In this document: one piece after another, positions 1-8,692 of the stretch
Numbering within the stretch: the first letter of the stretch is position 1
Layout: the number at the start of each line of letters is the position of its first letter
NCBI RefSeq assembly: GCF_900241005.1
Contig: NZ_OEST01000001.1
Location: 186,001-250,000, forward strand
Direction of reading: 5' to 3'
DNA length: 64,000 bases
Origin: Bacteroides cutis
GTDB taxonomy: Bacteria > Bacteroidota > Bacteroidia > Bacteroidales > Bacteroidaceae
Program-made: the position numbers and the translations under genes
The notes under the pieces: model-generated
The model's input: the letters and a program-made list of their open reading frames with translations, nothing else
What the model was told of the DNA's origin: nothing
The model's database searches: none

Positions 1-266
1 AAGTAGGTGAAGTCTACAAAGGTAAAGTACGTTCTATCATGCCTTACGGTGCGTTCATTGAATTCCTGCCGGGTAAAGATGGTTTGCTTCATATCTCTGA
101 AATAGACTGGAAACGTCTGGAAACTGTAGAAGAAGCCGGTATCAAGGAAGGCGACGAAATTGATGTGAAGTTGCTCGACATTGATCCTAAGACAGGCAAG
201 TTTAAACTTTCCCGTAAAGTTTTACTTCCTCGTCCGGAAAGGCAAGAAAGACCGGAAAAGCAATAA
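1..266 (+). CDS. pnp: Polyribonucleotide nucleotidyltransferase, C-terminal fragment (S1 domain)
   Basis: The gene is cut by the window start. The visible 88 codons form an S1 RNA-binding domain: the [20 protein letters not shown] strand pattern, then [11 protein letters not shown], then the [12 protein letters not shown]...GKFKLSRK end typical of the PNPase C-terminus. PNPase is the phosphorolytic 3'-5' exoribonuclease of mRNA decay, and its S1 domain grips single-stranded RNA. The short charged tail ([11 protein letters not shown]) ends at a TAA, followed 23 bases later by a strong terminator, so this is the 3' end of its transcription unit. Another S1-ending protein such as RpsA is possible, but the single terminal S1 domain and wording fit Pnp best. 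The catalytic domains lie outside the window. Confidence 0.8.
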   Translation, partial: VGEVYKGKVRSIMPYGAFIEFLPGKDGLLHISEIDWKRLETVEEAGIKEGDEIDVKLLDIDPKTGKFKLSRKVLLPRPERQERPEKQ

Positions 267-289
267 ACCTCTTTTTTCCTTTAAAAGAT

Positions 290-323
290 AAAGCCCGGCA
301 GTACATCTCCGGGCTTTCTTTTT
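290..323 (+). terminator. Rho-independent terminator of pnp
   Basis: A perfect 9-bp stem AAAGCCCGG/CCGGGCTTT (290-298 with 309-317) with a 10-base loop is followed by CTTTTT. It lies 23 bases after the pnp stop codon. Confidence 0.85.
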
Positions 324-435
324 ATCTTTAGATCAAAGAGATGTACAGAAAAACAACTTATATTACTTGCATATTCCAAAAAGATTATGTTGTTTTGCCA
401 AATGAAACCTTAAATAGCATAAAACTCCTTAAAGT

Positions 436-996
436 ATGTCCAAGCCCGGAGATTTACATACTATGAATCTTTTCTCTCATTTTTTTCAAGAAAATCAAGA
501 AAAGTTTTTGTCTTTTGCTTATTCGTACCTCAGGGACAGGGCGGAAGCAGAAGATGTATTAATGGAGTCTATGATTGCTTTATGGGAAAACCGTGAACGA
601 TGGGAAGAAGGTAGTAATCTGAACGCATTAATGCTTACCATCATTAAAAACAAATCCCTCAACCATCTGGAACATCTGCAAATTCGCCTACGCGCCGAAG
701 AAGACATCAACAGCCACAGTCAGCGCGAACTGGATTTGCGTATCTCCACTTTAAAAGCCTGCGAACCCGACCAGATTTTCAATACTGAAATACAACATAT
801 CGTTCACAAAGCCCTGCAAGAAATGCCGGAACAAAGTCGGAAGATTTTTATTCTCAGCCGTTATCAAAACCTACCTAATAAAAAAATTGCCGAACAACTG
901 GATATTTCAATAAAAACAGTAGAGGCCAACATAACCAAGGCTCTGCGTATCCTACGGCTGGAACTGAAAGATTATCTCGCATCTATTCTCCTATAA
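436..996 (+). CDS. ECF-family RNA polymerase sigma-70 factor
   Basis: This is a 186-residue sigma factor with region 2 at about residues 21-85 (FLSFAYSYL...AEDVLMESMIALW) and a region 4 helix-turn-helix at about 122-176 (MPEQSRKIFILSR...NKKIAEQLDISIKTVEANITKAL). Region 3 is absent, which is the ECF pattern. It is followed by a FecR anti-sigma factor and a SusC protein with an STN domain. This is the Bacteroides trans-envelope arrangement in which ligand binding at the outer membrane releases the sigma factor, which then drives the SusC/SusD genes. ATG 436 gives a 9-residue extension; ATG 463 (MNLFSHFF) is an equally plausible start. The regulated ligand cannot be told from the sequence. Confidence 0.9.
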   Translation: MSKPGDLHTMNLFSHFFQENQEKFLSFAYSYLRDRAEAEDVLMESMIALWENRERWEEGSNLNALMLTIIKNKSLNHLEHLQIRLRAEEDINSHSQRELDLRISTLKACEPDQIFNTEIQHIVHKALQEMPEQSRKIFILSRYQNLPNKKIAEQLDISIKTVEANITKALRILRLELKDYLASILL

Positions 997-1054
997 AATC
1001 ACCTCCTCTCCCATCTTTTCTAAAAAAAGTCTGAAAAAAATTCATTTTCCGATA

Positions 1055-1080
1055 GGGTTATTTTCGTCTCGTCGGTTATA
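1055..1080 (+). promoter_or_regulatory. Candidate ECF-sigma-dependent promoter ahead of the FecR gene
   Basis: The 137-base gap between sigma and anti-sigma genes holds a run of A/T followed by GATAGGGTTATTTTCGTCTC and GTCGG. It lacks the TTTG/TAnnTTTG primary-sigma elements. A GGGTT...CGTC pattern upstream of anti-sigma genes is what I recall from similar Bacteroides loci, so autoregulation by the cognate ECF factor is inferred, not shown. Confidence 0.35.
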
Positions 1081-1133
1081 TATACAGAGAGAGGATAAAT
1101 AACTTCTTTATTTTAATCAAATCATTTTCAAAG

Positions 1134-2069
1134 ATGAACCAAGAATTATTATATAAATATTTCAAAGGAACCACTTCCATCGAAGAAGAAAAGCAAATTC
1201 TGGATTGGGTAGAAGCCGCAGACGAAAATCGCGAAGCCTTCCTGAAAGAACGTATGCTGTTCGATATATCCCTGTTCTCTGAAAAGCAAGAAACAAAAAA
1301 GAAGACAACACGCCTTATCCCGATATTCCGCTGGACAGTACGCATCGCCGCAGCGATTATTGTAGCCGTATCCGGCTATTTTATGACTATAGACTATCTA
1401 TATAATAAAGGAGCACAACTCCAAACTATCACTGTTCCTGCCGGACAACGCGCACAAATCATACTGGCCGACGGTACACGAGTTTGGCTGAATTCAAAGT
1501 CTACCTTGACTTACGCCAGCAACTTCGGTCGCAAAGACCGTAATGTAAATTTAGATGGTGAAGCTTATTTCGAGGTTACAAAAAATAAAAACATACCTTT
1601 TTATGTAAATACCGAAATGAATAAAGTCAGAGTAGTAGGAACCAGCTTCAACGTTTGTGCCTATAACGGTAGTAAAGAATTTGAAACCACTCTGGTAGAA
1701 GGCATCGTAGATATTTATCCTTCATGTAACGATCAGGCGATTACCCGCTTGCAAAAGAATGAATTCTTTGCCAACTATGATGGACATTTAAAAAAAACGG
1801 TTCTCCCTTCATACGAATATTTGCGTTGGAAAGAAGGTTTGTATTGCTTTGACGATGTACCGTTCAGTGGCATTCTGGATAAACTGGAAAAATATTATAA
1901 TGTAAAAATTACCGTAACCAGTCCCAAGTTACTAAATCATGAAGGTCTTACCGGTAAGTTCAGAGAACAAGACGGTATTGAACATATCCTACGGGCTATC
2001 TCCAAAGATCATCCATTCCGGTTTACCATCAACGAGGCTAAAGATTCGATAGTCATATATGAAAAATAA
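1134..2069 (+). CDS. FecR-family anti-sigma factor
   Basis: This 311-residue protein has the usual Bacteroides FecR layout. A cytoplasmic N-terminal sigma-binding region (residues 1-65) is followed by one transmembrane helix (about 67-90, RIAAAIIVAVSGYFMTI) and a periplasmic FecR beta domain (about 100-205, VPAGQRAQIILADGTRVWLN). A C-terminal DUF4974 domain (about 235-311, FDDVPFSGILDKLEKYYNV...FREQDGIEHILRAI) contacts the STN domain of the partner SusC. It sequesters the upstream ECF sigma factor until a signal arrives from the outer-membrane receptor. Gene order sigma-fecR-susC-susD supports this. ATG 1134 is the only start that keeps the whole N-terminal region. Confidence 0.9.
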   Translation: MNQELLYKYFKGTTSIEEEKQILDWVEAADENREAFLKERMLFDISLFSEKQETKKKTTRLIPIFRWTVRIAAAIIVAVSGYFMTIDYLYNKGAQLQTITVPAGQRAQIILADGTRVWLNSKSTLTYASNFGRKDRNVNLDGEAYFEVTKNKNIPFYVNTEMNKVRVVGTSFNVCAYNGSKEFETTLVEGIVDIYPSCNDQAITRLQKNEFFANYDGHLKKTVLPSYEYLRWKEGLYCFDDVPFSGILDKLEKYYNVKITVTSPKLLNHEGLTGKFREQDGIEHILRAISKDHPFRFTINEAKDSIVIYEK

Positions 2070-2125
2070 AAACCTATAAATTTAGTACTAACCCTTTAAA
2101 ACCTCCGATATCATGAAAGTATAAA

Positions 2126-2211
2126 CGAAACAGTCAAAAACCAACTTCCCCCTTTTTGATAAAAAAGATCGGAAAGTACCCCCATACTTCCCGATCCGAA
2201 ACAGTCAAAAA
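2126..2211 (+). repeat. 15-bp direct repeats bracketing a hairpin, between fecR and susC
   Basis: CGAAACAGTCAAAAA occurs at 2126-2140 and again at 2197-2211, 71 bases apart. Immediately before the second copy lies a hairpin, GATCGGAAAGTA (2167-2178) with TACTTCCCGATC (2185-2196): 12 pairs, one A-C mismatch and a CCCCCA loop. No T-run follows on the plus strand, so it is not a classical terminator. It may be a processing site, an attenuator or a 5' mRNA stabiliser for the high-level susC transcript. Confidence 0.6.
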
Positions 2212-2253
2212 TCGACCTTAATCAATTTATTAACTTAACACAGTGACAAAGAT

Positions 2254-5200
2254 ATGAGAAATATTTCTTTGAATGGACTTTTTTGTCCAAAAAGTTTAGA
2301 ATTTAAGCAATTATTGCGAACTATGAAGATCACACTATTCCTTCTCTTGTTTGTAACTTTCCAAGCTTATTGCGGGAATAGTTACTCCCAAAATGTAAAA
2401 GTCAATATCCCCAATTCTCAACTGAGAGTAGGGCAAGTACTTGCTAAAATCGAGGCACAAACTGAGTATTTGTTTGTGTACAACAAGAAAAGCGTAGACG
2501 TACGCCGCACCGTAAACGTGAATGCAGAAAATAAAGCTGTGTCCGAACTTCTCAATGAAATGTTCGCGGGAACGAACATCAGATACGTGATGGAAGGTAA
2601 AAATATTATCTTAACGGAAAACGATGTAAACATTGACAAAATTTCCGGAATTCAACAAGATAAAAACACTGTTAAAGGTATTGTCACCGACTCTAAAGGT
2701 GAACCGATTATCGGAGCCAATGTCTTGGAAAAAGGTACTACCAATGGTGTAATCACCAATCTGGACGGTGAATTTGTACTCAACACACCCTCCAATGCTA
2801 CATTAGTTATTTCTTATATCGGTTACGAACCGGTTACCGTAGCCCTCAATGGCAAAACTTCCCTGAATATCCAAATGAAAGAAGAAGCACTGGCTTTGGA
2901 GACTGTAGTTGTAACGGCTATGGGTATCAAGAAAAAAGAAGCTTCTTTGACTTACTCTACCCAACAGGTAGGTGGTGACGAATTGACTCGTGCCAAAGAC
3001 CCGAACATGATTAACGCATTGGCAGGTAAGACGGCCGGTGTATCTATCACTCGTAACTCTTCCGGTTTAGGTGGTTCTGCCAAGGTATCTATCCGTGGTA
3101 TCCGTTCCGCTAACTCTGACGGTAACAACCAACCTCTTTACGTGATTGACGGTGTTCCTATGCTGAACAGCGTTTCCGAACAAGCATTTTCTGCTATGGG
3201 TGGTAACAATGATGCAGGCAACCGTGACTCCGGTGATGGTATCTCCAACTTAAATCCCGATGACATCGAAAGCATGAGCATTTTGAAAGGTGCTTCCGCT
3301 GCCGCTCTCTACGGTTCACAAGCTGCCAATGGTGTTATCTTGATTACTACCAAGAAAGGTAAAGCCGGTATGCAACGCGTTACATTCTCTTCTAACCTGA
3401 CAGTAGACCACGCCATCTGTCTGCCCGAATATCAGAACAGATATGGTGCCAGTGGTGAAACAAGCTGGGGTGCGGAAAATGCCGGAATGAAGGTTTATGA
3501 CAATGTAGGTGATTACTTTGGCAACGGAGTAACTGCTACCAACTCATTGTCTGTAATGGCAGGTAAAGAGAAAATGCAAACATACTTCTCTTATGCAAAT
3601 ACCACCGCCAAAGGTATTGTTGAAGTGAACAAATTGCAGAAGCATAACATGACTTTCCGTGAAACCGCTTCTTTATTCAACGACCGTTTGACATTGGATG
3701 CCAATGTAAACCTGATGACCCAGAAAATCAAAGACCGTCCCAGTTCAGGTGGTTATTATATGAACCCATTGGTAGGTTTGTATGTTTTCCCACGCGGCGA
3801 AGACCTCAGTGTATATCGTGACAATAATGGTTTTGAGAAATTCGATGCAGACAGATCTATGCCCGTTCAGAACTGGTATACTAAAATCAGCGGATTTACA
3901 CAAAACCCCTATTGGTTGACAAACAGAGTAAACAGTATTGACAAGCGTTTCCGTACATTGGCTTCTTTGAGCGCTAATTTGAAGGTTAACGATTGGTTCA
4001 GTGTTCAGGCACGTGGTAATGTAGACTATATCAATGATAACTATGAACAGAAAATGTACGCCGGTACAGCTACTGATGTAGCCCACGAAAACGGACGTTA
4101 TATCAAGATGAACCGTCAGGAATTCATGATTTACGGTGACGTTATGGCTATGTTCAACAAAACCTGGAACGACTGGTCACTGAATGCAGCTATCGGTAGC
4201 AGTATCAACACTACCACCGTTAATTCTTTAAGCCTCGACTCCGGTAAGTCCGGTTTATACAAGGCAAATGTATTTACAGTTCCTAACATGAACTTGGCTG
4301 GCGCAGGCACTTCTTTCATCGATGAAATAGCCAACCAAAGACGCACTATACAGTCTGTATTCGCAACTGCACAGATTGGTTGGAAAGAAAGCATCTACTT
4401 GGATGTAACCGCTCGTAACGACTGGTCTTCTACCCTGGCTAATACAAAGAGCGAAAACTCCGGTTTCTTCTATCCGTCAGTAGGTCTTTCTTGGATTATC
4501 AACAAGACTCTGAACTTGCCGGAATGGGTTAGCTTCGGTAAACTGCGCGGTTCTTGGGCACAAGTAGGTAATGACCTTCCTATCGGTATCACCAGTCCGG
4601 CTCAAACAATTACAGCAGGTGGTGTTGTGAAACCTATCGATTATTACTTCGCAGAAGACTTGAAACCAGAAATCAGTAATTCTATTGAAATCGGTACTGA
4701 ATGGAAATTCCTGAACAGCCGTTTGGACTTTGACTTCACATTCTATCGTACAGATACTAAAAACCAGTTGATTCGCGTTAAAACAACCGCAGAAAAGCGT
4801 GCTTATCGTTGGATTAACGCAGGTAAAATCCGTAATACCGGTTTTGAAGTTACTTTAGGTGGCACTCCGCTTATGAATGACAACTTCCGTTGGAAAACTC
4901 AGTTCAACTTCGCTACCAATAAGAACAAGATCGTTTCTCTGGGTGGTACTCCCAGTTTCCAATACGCTTCTGGTGATGTAAGTATACCATACAAGATGAT
5001 GGTTGTAGAAGGTGGTTCATTGGGTGACATCTACGGTAACGTATTTGTACGTGATGCAAACGGTCAGATCATGATGGAGTCGGAAACTAATAAAGACGGT
5101 TCAGAAAATGACAAAGCTGGTCTTCCACAGGTAACTACCGACAAAGCTACCAAGATTGGTAACTTTAATCCTGATTGGACACTGGGATGGAGCAATACAT

Positions 5201-5709
5201 TGACATACAAAGGTTTCTCTCTTTATTTCTTGATTGATGCACGTGTAGGTGGTGACGTAATTTCATTGACACAAGCCGGTTTAGACTATGCAGGTGTTAG
5301 TAAAGTAACGGGTGAAGCCCGTATGGCAGGTGGCTATACATTAGAAGGTCATAAGATTGCAAACCGTACTGACAAAGATGGTAAAGTGGTAGACATGTCA
5401 CAGAAGTTCTTCCAGATGGTAGGTGACCGTGGTAATGGTACTACCGAGTTCTATAGATACGACGGAACCAACATCCGTTTGCGTGAAATCTCATTAGGCT
5501 ATTCTTTCCCGCAACAGATGCTTGAAAAGACCGGCTTCATCAAAGGTGTAGACCTTTCATTGGTAGCACGCAACTTGTTCTTCATCTACAAAGATGCTCC
5601 GTTTGATCCGGATGCTACCATGTCTGTAGGCAACGATAACCAAGGTTTGGATACCTTCGGTATGCCTTCAACGAGAAACATAGGATTCAATATTAAACTT
5701 ACTTTCTAA
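2254..5709 (+). CDS. SusC/RagA-family TonB-dependent receptor with N-terminal STN domain
   Basis: This 1151-residue outer-membrane importer has a leader with hydrophobic core KITLFLLLFVTFQAYC. An STN (secretin/TonB N-terminal) signalling domain follows at about residues 45-125, then a carboxypeptidase-D-like beta-sandwich (about 138-225, VKGIVTDSKGEPIIGANV), a plug (ALETVVVTAMGIKKK; ISNLNPDDIESMSILKGASAAALYGSQAANGVI) and a long beta-barrel ending in aromatic F (NIKLTF). The STN domain talks to FecR and makes this a transducer as well as a transporter. It pairs with the SusD-like lid 13 bases downstream. ATG 2254 gives a long pre-leader; ATG 2323 (MKITLFLLLF) is an alternative. The substrate is unknown, because no glycan-degrading enzyme is adjacent. 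Confidence 0.93.
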   Translation: MRNISLNGLFCPKSLEFKQLLRTMKITLFLLLFVTFQAYCGNSYSQNVKVNIPNSQLRVGQVLAKIEAQTEYLFVYNKKSVDVRRTVNVNAENKAVSELLNEMFAGTNIRYVMEGKNIILTENDVNIDKISGIQQDKNTVKGIVTDSKGEPIIGANVLEKGTTNGVITNLDGEFVLNTPSNATLVISYIGYEPVTVALNGKTSLNIQMKEEALALETVVVTAMGIKKKEASLTYSTQQVGGDELTRAKDPNMINALAGKTAGVSITRNSSGLGGSAKVSIRGIRSANSDGNNQPLYVIDGVPMLNSVSEQAFSAMGGNNDAGNRDSGDGISNLNPDDIESMSILKGASAAALYGSQAANGVILITTKKGKAGMQRVTFSSNLTVDHAICLPEYQNRYGASGETSWGAENAGMKVYDNVGDYFGNGVTATNSLSVMAGKEKMQTYFSYANTTAKGIVEVNKLQKHNMTFRETASLFNDRLTLDANVNLMTQKIKDRPSSGGYYMNPLVGLYVFPRGEDLSVYRDNNGFEKFDADRSMPVQNWYTKISGFTQNPYWLTNRVNSIDKRFRTLASLSANLKVNDWFSVQARGNVDYINDNYEQKMYAGTATDVAHENGRYIKMNRQEFMIYGDVMAMFNKTWNDWSLNAAIGSSINTTTVNSLSLDSGKSGLYKANVFTVPNMNLAGAGTSFIDEIANQRRTIQSVFATAQIGWKESIYLDVTARNDWSSTLANTKSENSGFFYPSVGLSWIINKTLNLPEWVSFGKLRGSWAQVGNDLPIGITSPAQTITAGGVVKPIDYYFAEDLKPEISNSIEIGTEWKFLNSRLDFDFTFYRTDTKNQLIRVKTTAEKRAYRWINAGKIRNTGFEVTLGGTPLMNDNFRWKTQFNFATNKNKIVSLGGTPSFQYASGDVSIPYKMMVVEGGSLGDIYGNVFVRDANGQIMMESETNKDGSENDKAGLPQVTTDKATKIGNFNPDWTLGWSNTLTYKGFSLYFLIDARVGGDVISLTQAGLDYAGVSKVTGEARMAGGYTLEGHKIANRTDKDGKVVDMSQKFFQMVGDRGNGTTEFYRYDGTNIRLREISLGYSFPQQMLEKTGFIKGVDLSLVARNLFFIYKDAPFDPDATMSVGNDNQGLDTFGMPSTRNIGFNIKLTF

Positions 5710-5722
5710 ATACCTGAATAAT

Positions 5723-7372
5723 ATGAATAAGATAAAATATACTACCGCACTGCTTCTTGGCGGACTCTTGAGCTTTTCATCTTGTACTGATAATTTCTCA
5801 GCATTCAATGATACCAAAGGAGCTTATACTGACGATTTACAAAAATATGACAATCAAACGAACCTTGTACCTTTCTCTACCATCCAAAAAGGTATCATTT
5901 ATCAAACTGGAGTGAACGGGACAGACTGGCAATATCAGGTTATACAAAACCTGGAAGCTGATATGTTCTGTGGATACTTCCACGATATGAACGGTTCATT
6001 CAATGCCAACAATTCCACTTACAACTTGAACAATGGTTGGACAAGCGCCATGTGGACGTATACTTATGGAGACATAATGCCTTCTATTGCAGACTCCGAA
6101 GAACTGAACACAGAGAAAGATTGGCCTTTATATCATGCCATCACTAAAATCCTGAAGGTAGCCGTCCTTCACCGGGTCAGCGACTATTATGGTCCTATCC
6201 TTTATGACGGATTCGGTACAGCCGCACAAACTCCTCAATCCCAGGAAGAAGTTTACACACGTTTCTTCGAGGACTTAGGAAAAGCCATCAATATATTAAA
6301 AGATTACAAAGGTGGAATTTCTTTTGAAAGTGCCGACTTCATGATGCCGGAAGGCAAACGTACTCCTGCACAATGGTTGAAGTTTGCCAATTCACTCCGC
6401 CTGCGTCTGGCAATGCGTGTATCTAACGTAGCACCTGAGGTAGCGAGAGAACAGGCAAGAGAAGCTTTGAAACCGGAGAACGGCGGTGTACTAACAACTG
6501 CTAATGAAACCGTAGGTCAATATGGTATCCGCAATCCGCTGGGAGGTGTTGCCGGTTGGGATGAAGTATTTATGAATGCAAGTTTGGAATCATTCTTGAA
6601 AGGATATAATGACCCACGTATCAGCTCTTATTTCAATACTGCCAAAGATGGTAGAGAAGGAGAAGGTGAAAATGTAAAAATCACTCAAATAGTAGAGGGG
6701 GTAAAACAAATAATCAGTATCGAGGACCAATTTAAAGGTGTACGCCAAGGAACAGGCGTAGCCGACAATCGCTACCTTACTCATTCAAAAACTACTATCA
6801 ATGTTAATAGTAAGATTATCGTGATGAGTGCGGCCGAAGTATGGTTCCTGCGTGCAGAAGCAGCTTTGAGAGGCTATACAACTGACCTTGGAGAAAATGC
6901 TGAGAACTGTTACAAGCAAGGTGTTACCACATCTTTTGCCCAATGGGATGCCAATGGCGTCAGTGATTATCTGGAAAGCGAAAATACTCCTGCACCTTAT
7001 GTAGATGCTTTCGACAAGAAATTTGATGGTCAGCCTACTACCGCTATCACTCCGAAATGGGATGAATCTGCCGAACCGGAAGTTAAACTGGAAAGAATTA
7101 TCACTCAAAAGTGGTTGGCACTTTATCCCGAAGGTTGTGAAGCATGGGCAGAACAACGCCGCACCGGTTACCCGAAACTCTTTAAGGTAGTTGTTAACAA
7201 CAGTGGTGGAGAAAATGCAATCAGTACCGATGATATGATACGTCGCGTATTCTTCAATCAGGACTACAAAACTGGTAACAAGGCATTGTACGATGCACTG
7301 GTTAGCAAGTTAGGTGGTGCAGATAACGGAGCAACCCGTCTCTGGTGGGATGCCGGTAAGAATAATTTTTAA
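5723..7372 (+). CDS. SusD/RagB-like nutrient-binding outer-membrane lipoprotein
   Basis: This 549-residue lipoprotein has a signal peptide ending LLSFSSC, with lipidated Cys21, followed by the N-terminal TPR-like helices of SusD-like proteins (YNLNNGWTSAMWTYTYGDIMPSIADSEEL; HAITKILKVAVLHRVSDYYGPILYDGFG). The C-terminal part (EVWFLRAEAALRGY; RIITQKWLALYPEGCEAWAEQRRTGYP) is the conserved SusD repeat-helix face. The wording fits the SusD-like_2 subfamily better than classical RagB/SusD. It should cap the SusC barrel encoded 13 bases upstream. A hairpin terminator at 7442 closes the unit. No enzyme follows, so the pair may import a small ligand or depend on enzymes encoded elsewhere. Confidence 0.9.
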   Translation: MNKIKYTTALLLGGLLSFSSCTDNFSAFNDTKGAYTDDLQKYDNQTNLVPFSTIQKGIIYQTGVNGTDWQYQVIQNLEADMFCGYFHDMNGSFNANNSTYNLNNGWTSAMWTYTYGDIMPSIADSEELNTEKDWPLYHAITKILKVAVLHRVSDYYGPILYDGFGTAAQTPQSQEEVYTRFFEDLGKAINILKDYKGGISFESADFMMPEGKRTPAQWLKFANSLRLRLAMRVSNVAPEVAREQAREALKPENGGVLTTANETVGQYGIRNPLGGVAGWDEVFMNASLESFLKGYNDPRISSYFNTAKDGREGEGENVKITQIVEGVKQIISIEDQFKGVRQGTGVADNRYLTHSKTTINVNSKIIVMSAAEVWFLRAEAALRGYTTDLGENAENCYKQGVTTSFAQWDANGVSDYLESENTPAPYVDAFDKKFDGQPTTAITPKWDESAEPEVKLERIITQKWLALYPEGCEAWAEQRRTGYPKLFKVVVNNSGGENAISTDDMIRRVFFNQDYKTGNKALYDALVSKLGGADNGATRLWWDAGKNNF

Positions 7373-7441
7373 TTAGACCAAGGTATATTTTTTGATTAGT
7401 GGTGTTTTCTCCGTATTAGTTTTTACGAGGGAAAAGGTTGT

Positions 7442-7480
7442 AAGGAGCAATGTCTTGGGGGGCGTTGCTCCTTCTTTATA
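7442..7480 (+). terminator. Terminator after the first SusC/SusD unit
   Basis: AAGGAGCAA (7442-7450) pairs with TTGCTCCTT (7465-7473) over a 14-base G-rich loop, followed by a CTTTATAT tail. It lies 70 bases after the SusD stop. Confidence 0.6.
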
Positions 7481-7495
7481 TTATAGTTGCAACTT

Positions 7496-7603
7496 ATTCT
7501 CAAAGCTTTGAGAATTTATTCCCACCGCATTGGGTATTTATTCTCAAAGCTGCGGGAACACATTCTCACCGTAGCGAGAATAAATACCCACTACGGTGGG
7601 AAT
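7496..7603. repeat. Five-unit array of 20-bp inverted repeats on a 22-bp period
   Basis: Units begin at 7496, 7518, 7540, 7562 and 7584, exactly 22 bp apart: 20-bp units with 2-bp linkers. Unit 1 is a perfect palindrome, ATTCTCAAAGCTTTGAGAAT. The others keep ATTCYC...GRGAAT or ATACCC...GGGAAT arms with different centres, such as ATTCCCACCGCATTGGGTAT and ATTCTCACCGTAGCGAGAAT. The array lies between the convergent SusD and buk genes. A second array with the same period is at 27021-27192. Confidence 0.85.
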
Positions 7604-7630
7604 ATCTTGCAAATTATAGGGAAATAAATT

Positions 7631-8692
7631 TTATCTATAGACTTGTATGGGCAATTCTCCCCGCAAAGCGCCGAGAGCATTCAAGGCAAGAGCCTCCAAT
7701 TCATCTTCACCGGGATAGACGTGAACCGGAGCAAGGAAAGATATCCGCTCTTTCAGGCGGGAAATGATATAATCGGAATGCGCCATACCTCCTGTCAGGA
7801 GAATAGCATCTATCTTGCCGTAAAGCACAACGGAAGCTGCACCGATGCTACGAGCTATCTGGTAAATCATGGCATTCAGTACCAGTTCGGCATGTTCGTC
7901 CCCCTCCTCAATCCGCCGGATAATGGCAGGGACATCGGTAGTACCCAGATGTGCCGTCAGTCCGGCACGACCGGAAATACGCTTTTTCAATTCATCTCTG
8001 GTGAAACGACCGGAATTACAAAGGTCTATCAACTGACCGGCAGGAAGCGTACCGGCACGCTCCGGCGAAAAAGGGCCTTCACCGTCGAGGGCATTATTAA
8101 CGTCGACGGCTCGACCGTGGCGGTGAGTGCCGACGGATATGCCGCCTCCCAAATGACAAATAATCAAATCCAAATCTTCGTAACGGGTATGATGCTCGGC
8201 AGCATAGCGACGGGCAATGGCGCGTTGGTTCAAAGCATGCCAGATAGTGATGCGGGGCATCAAGGGAGAACCTGTGATGCGGGCTATCTCGTCCAGTTCA
8301 TCCACTACACCGGGATCGGCAATGAAGGCACGGCAACCGGGAAGAAGTTCTGCCAATTCGGAAGCAATGAGACATCCCAGGTTGCATGCGTGGCTGCGCA
8401 TGGCATGAGCAATATCATCGAGCATAGCATCGTTTACCTCGTATACCCCGCCCGGGATAGGTTTCAGCAAACCTCCCCGCCCTACGATGGCATCAAATTC
8501 AAAAGGAATGCCATTCGCCTCCAATGCTTCCAAGACTAAATTCCTGCGGAACTCAAACTGGTCGATAGTACGGGGGAACTGGGACAGTTCTTCTACCGAA
8601 TGCCGGATATTAGTTACCAAACGGGGAGTTTCGTCCTCATAAACGGCAATCTTGGTGGAAGTGGAACCGGGATTGATGGCAAGTATTTTCAT
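7631..8692 (-). CDS. buk: Butyrate kinase family (acyl-phosphate:ADP phosphotransferase)
   Basis: This 353-residue ASKHA-fold kinase makes ATP from ADP and butyryl- or branched-chain acyl-phosphate. Visible motifs are the N-terminal phosphate loop ILAINPGSTSTK, the middle HLGGGISVGTHRHGRAVDVNN segment with ALDGEGPFSPERAG, and the C-terminal adenosine region AILLTGGMAHSDYI. Length matches the family. The start was chosen at 8692 because its ATG overlaps the ptb TGA (ATGA) and opens directly on MKILAINPGS; the upstream ATG at 8719 would only add residues lying inside ptb. Together with Ptb it would form the terminal acyl-CoA to acid step. In Bacteroides the physiological substrate is more likely a branched-chain acyl-CoA than butyryl-CoA (inference). 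Confidence 0.9.
   Translation of the reverse strand: MKILAINPGSTSTKIAVYEDETPRLVTNIRHSVEELSQFPRTIDQFEFRRNLVLEALEANGIPFEFDAIVGRGGLLKPIPGGVYEVNDAMLDDIAHAMRSHACNLGCLIASELAELLPGCRAFIADPGVVDELDEIARITGSPLMPRITIWHALNQRAIARRYAAEHHTRYEDLDLIICHLGGGISVGTHRHGRAVDVNNALDGEGPFSPERAGTLPAGQLIDLCNSGRFTRDELKKRISGRAGLTAHLGTTDVPAIIRRIEEGDEHAELVLNAMIYQIARSIGAASVVLYGKIDAILLTGGMAHSDYIISRLKERISFLAPVHVYPGEDELEALALNALGALRGELPIQVYR

Noticed and set aside
7496..7603. CRISPR array
   Set aside because: Units are themselves inverted repeats with 2-bp linkers and no unique spacers, and no cas genes are present; the same applies to 27021-27192.
7643..8539. A 298-codon open frame on the plus strand across buk
   Set aside because: It is antisense to a clear butyrate kinase gene, has no family-like motifs, and is explained by the codon bias of the minus-strand gene.
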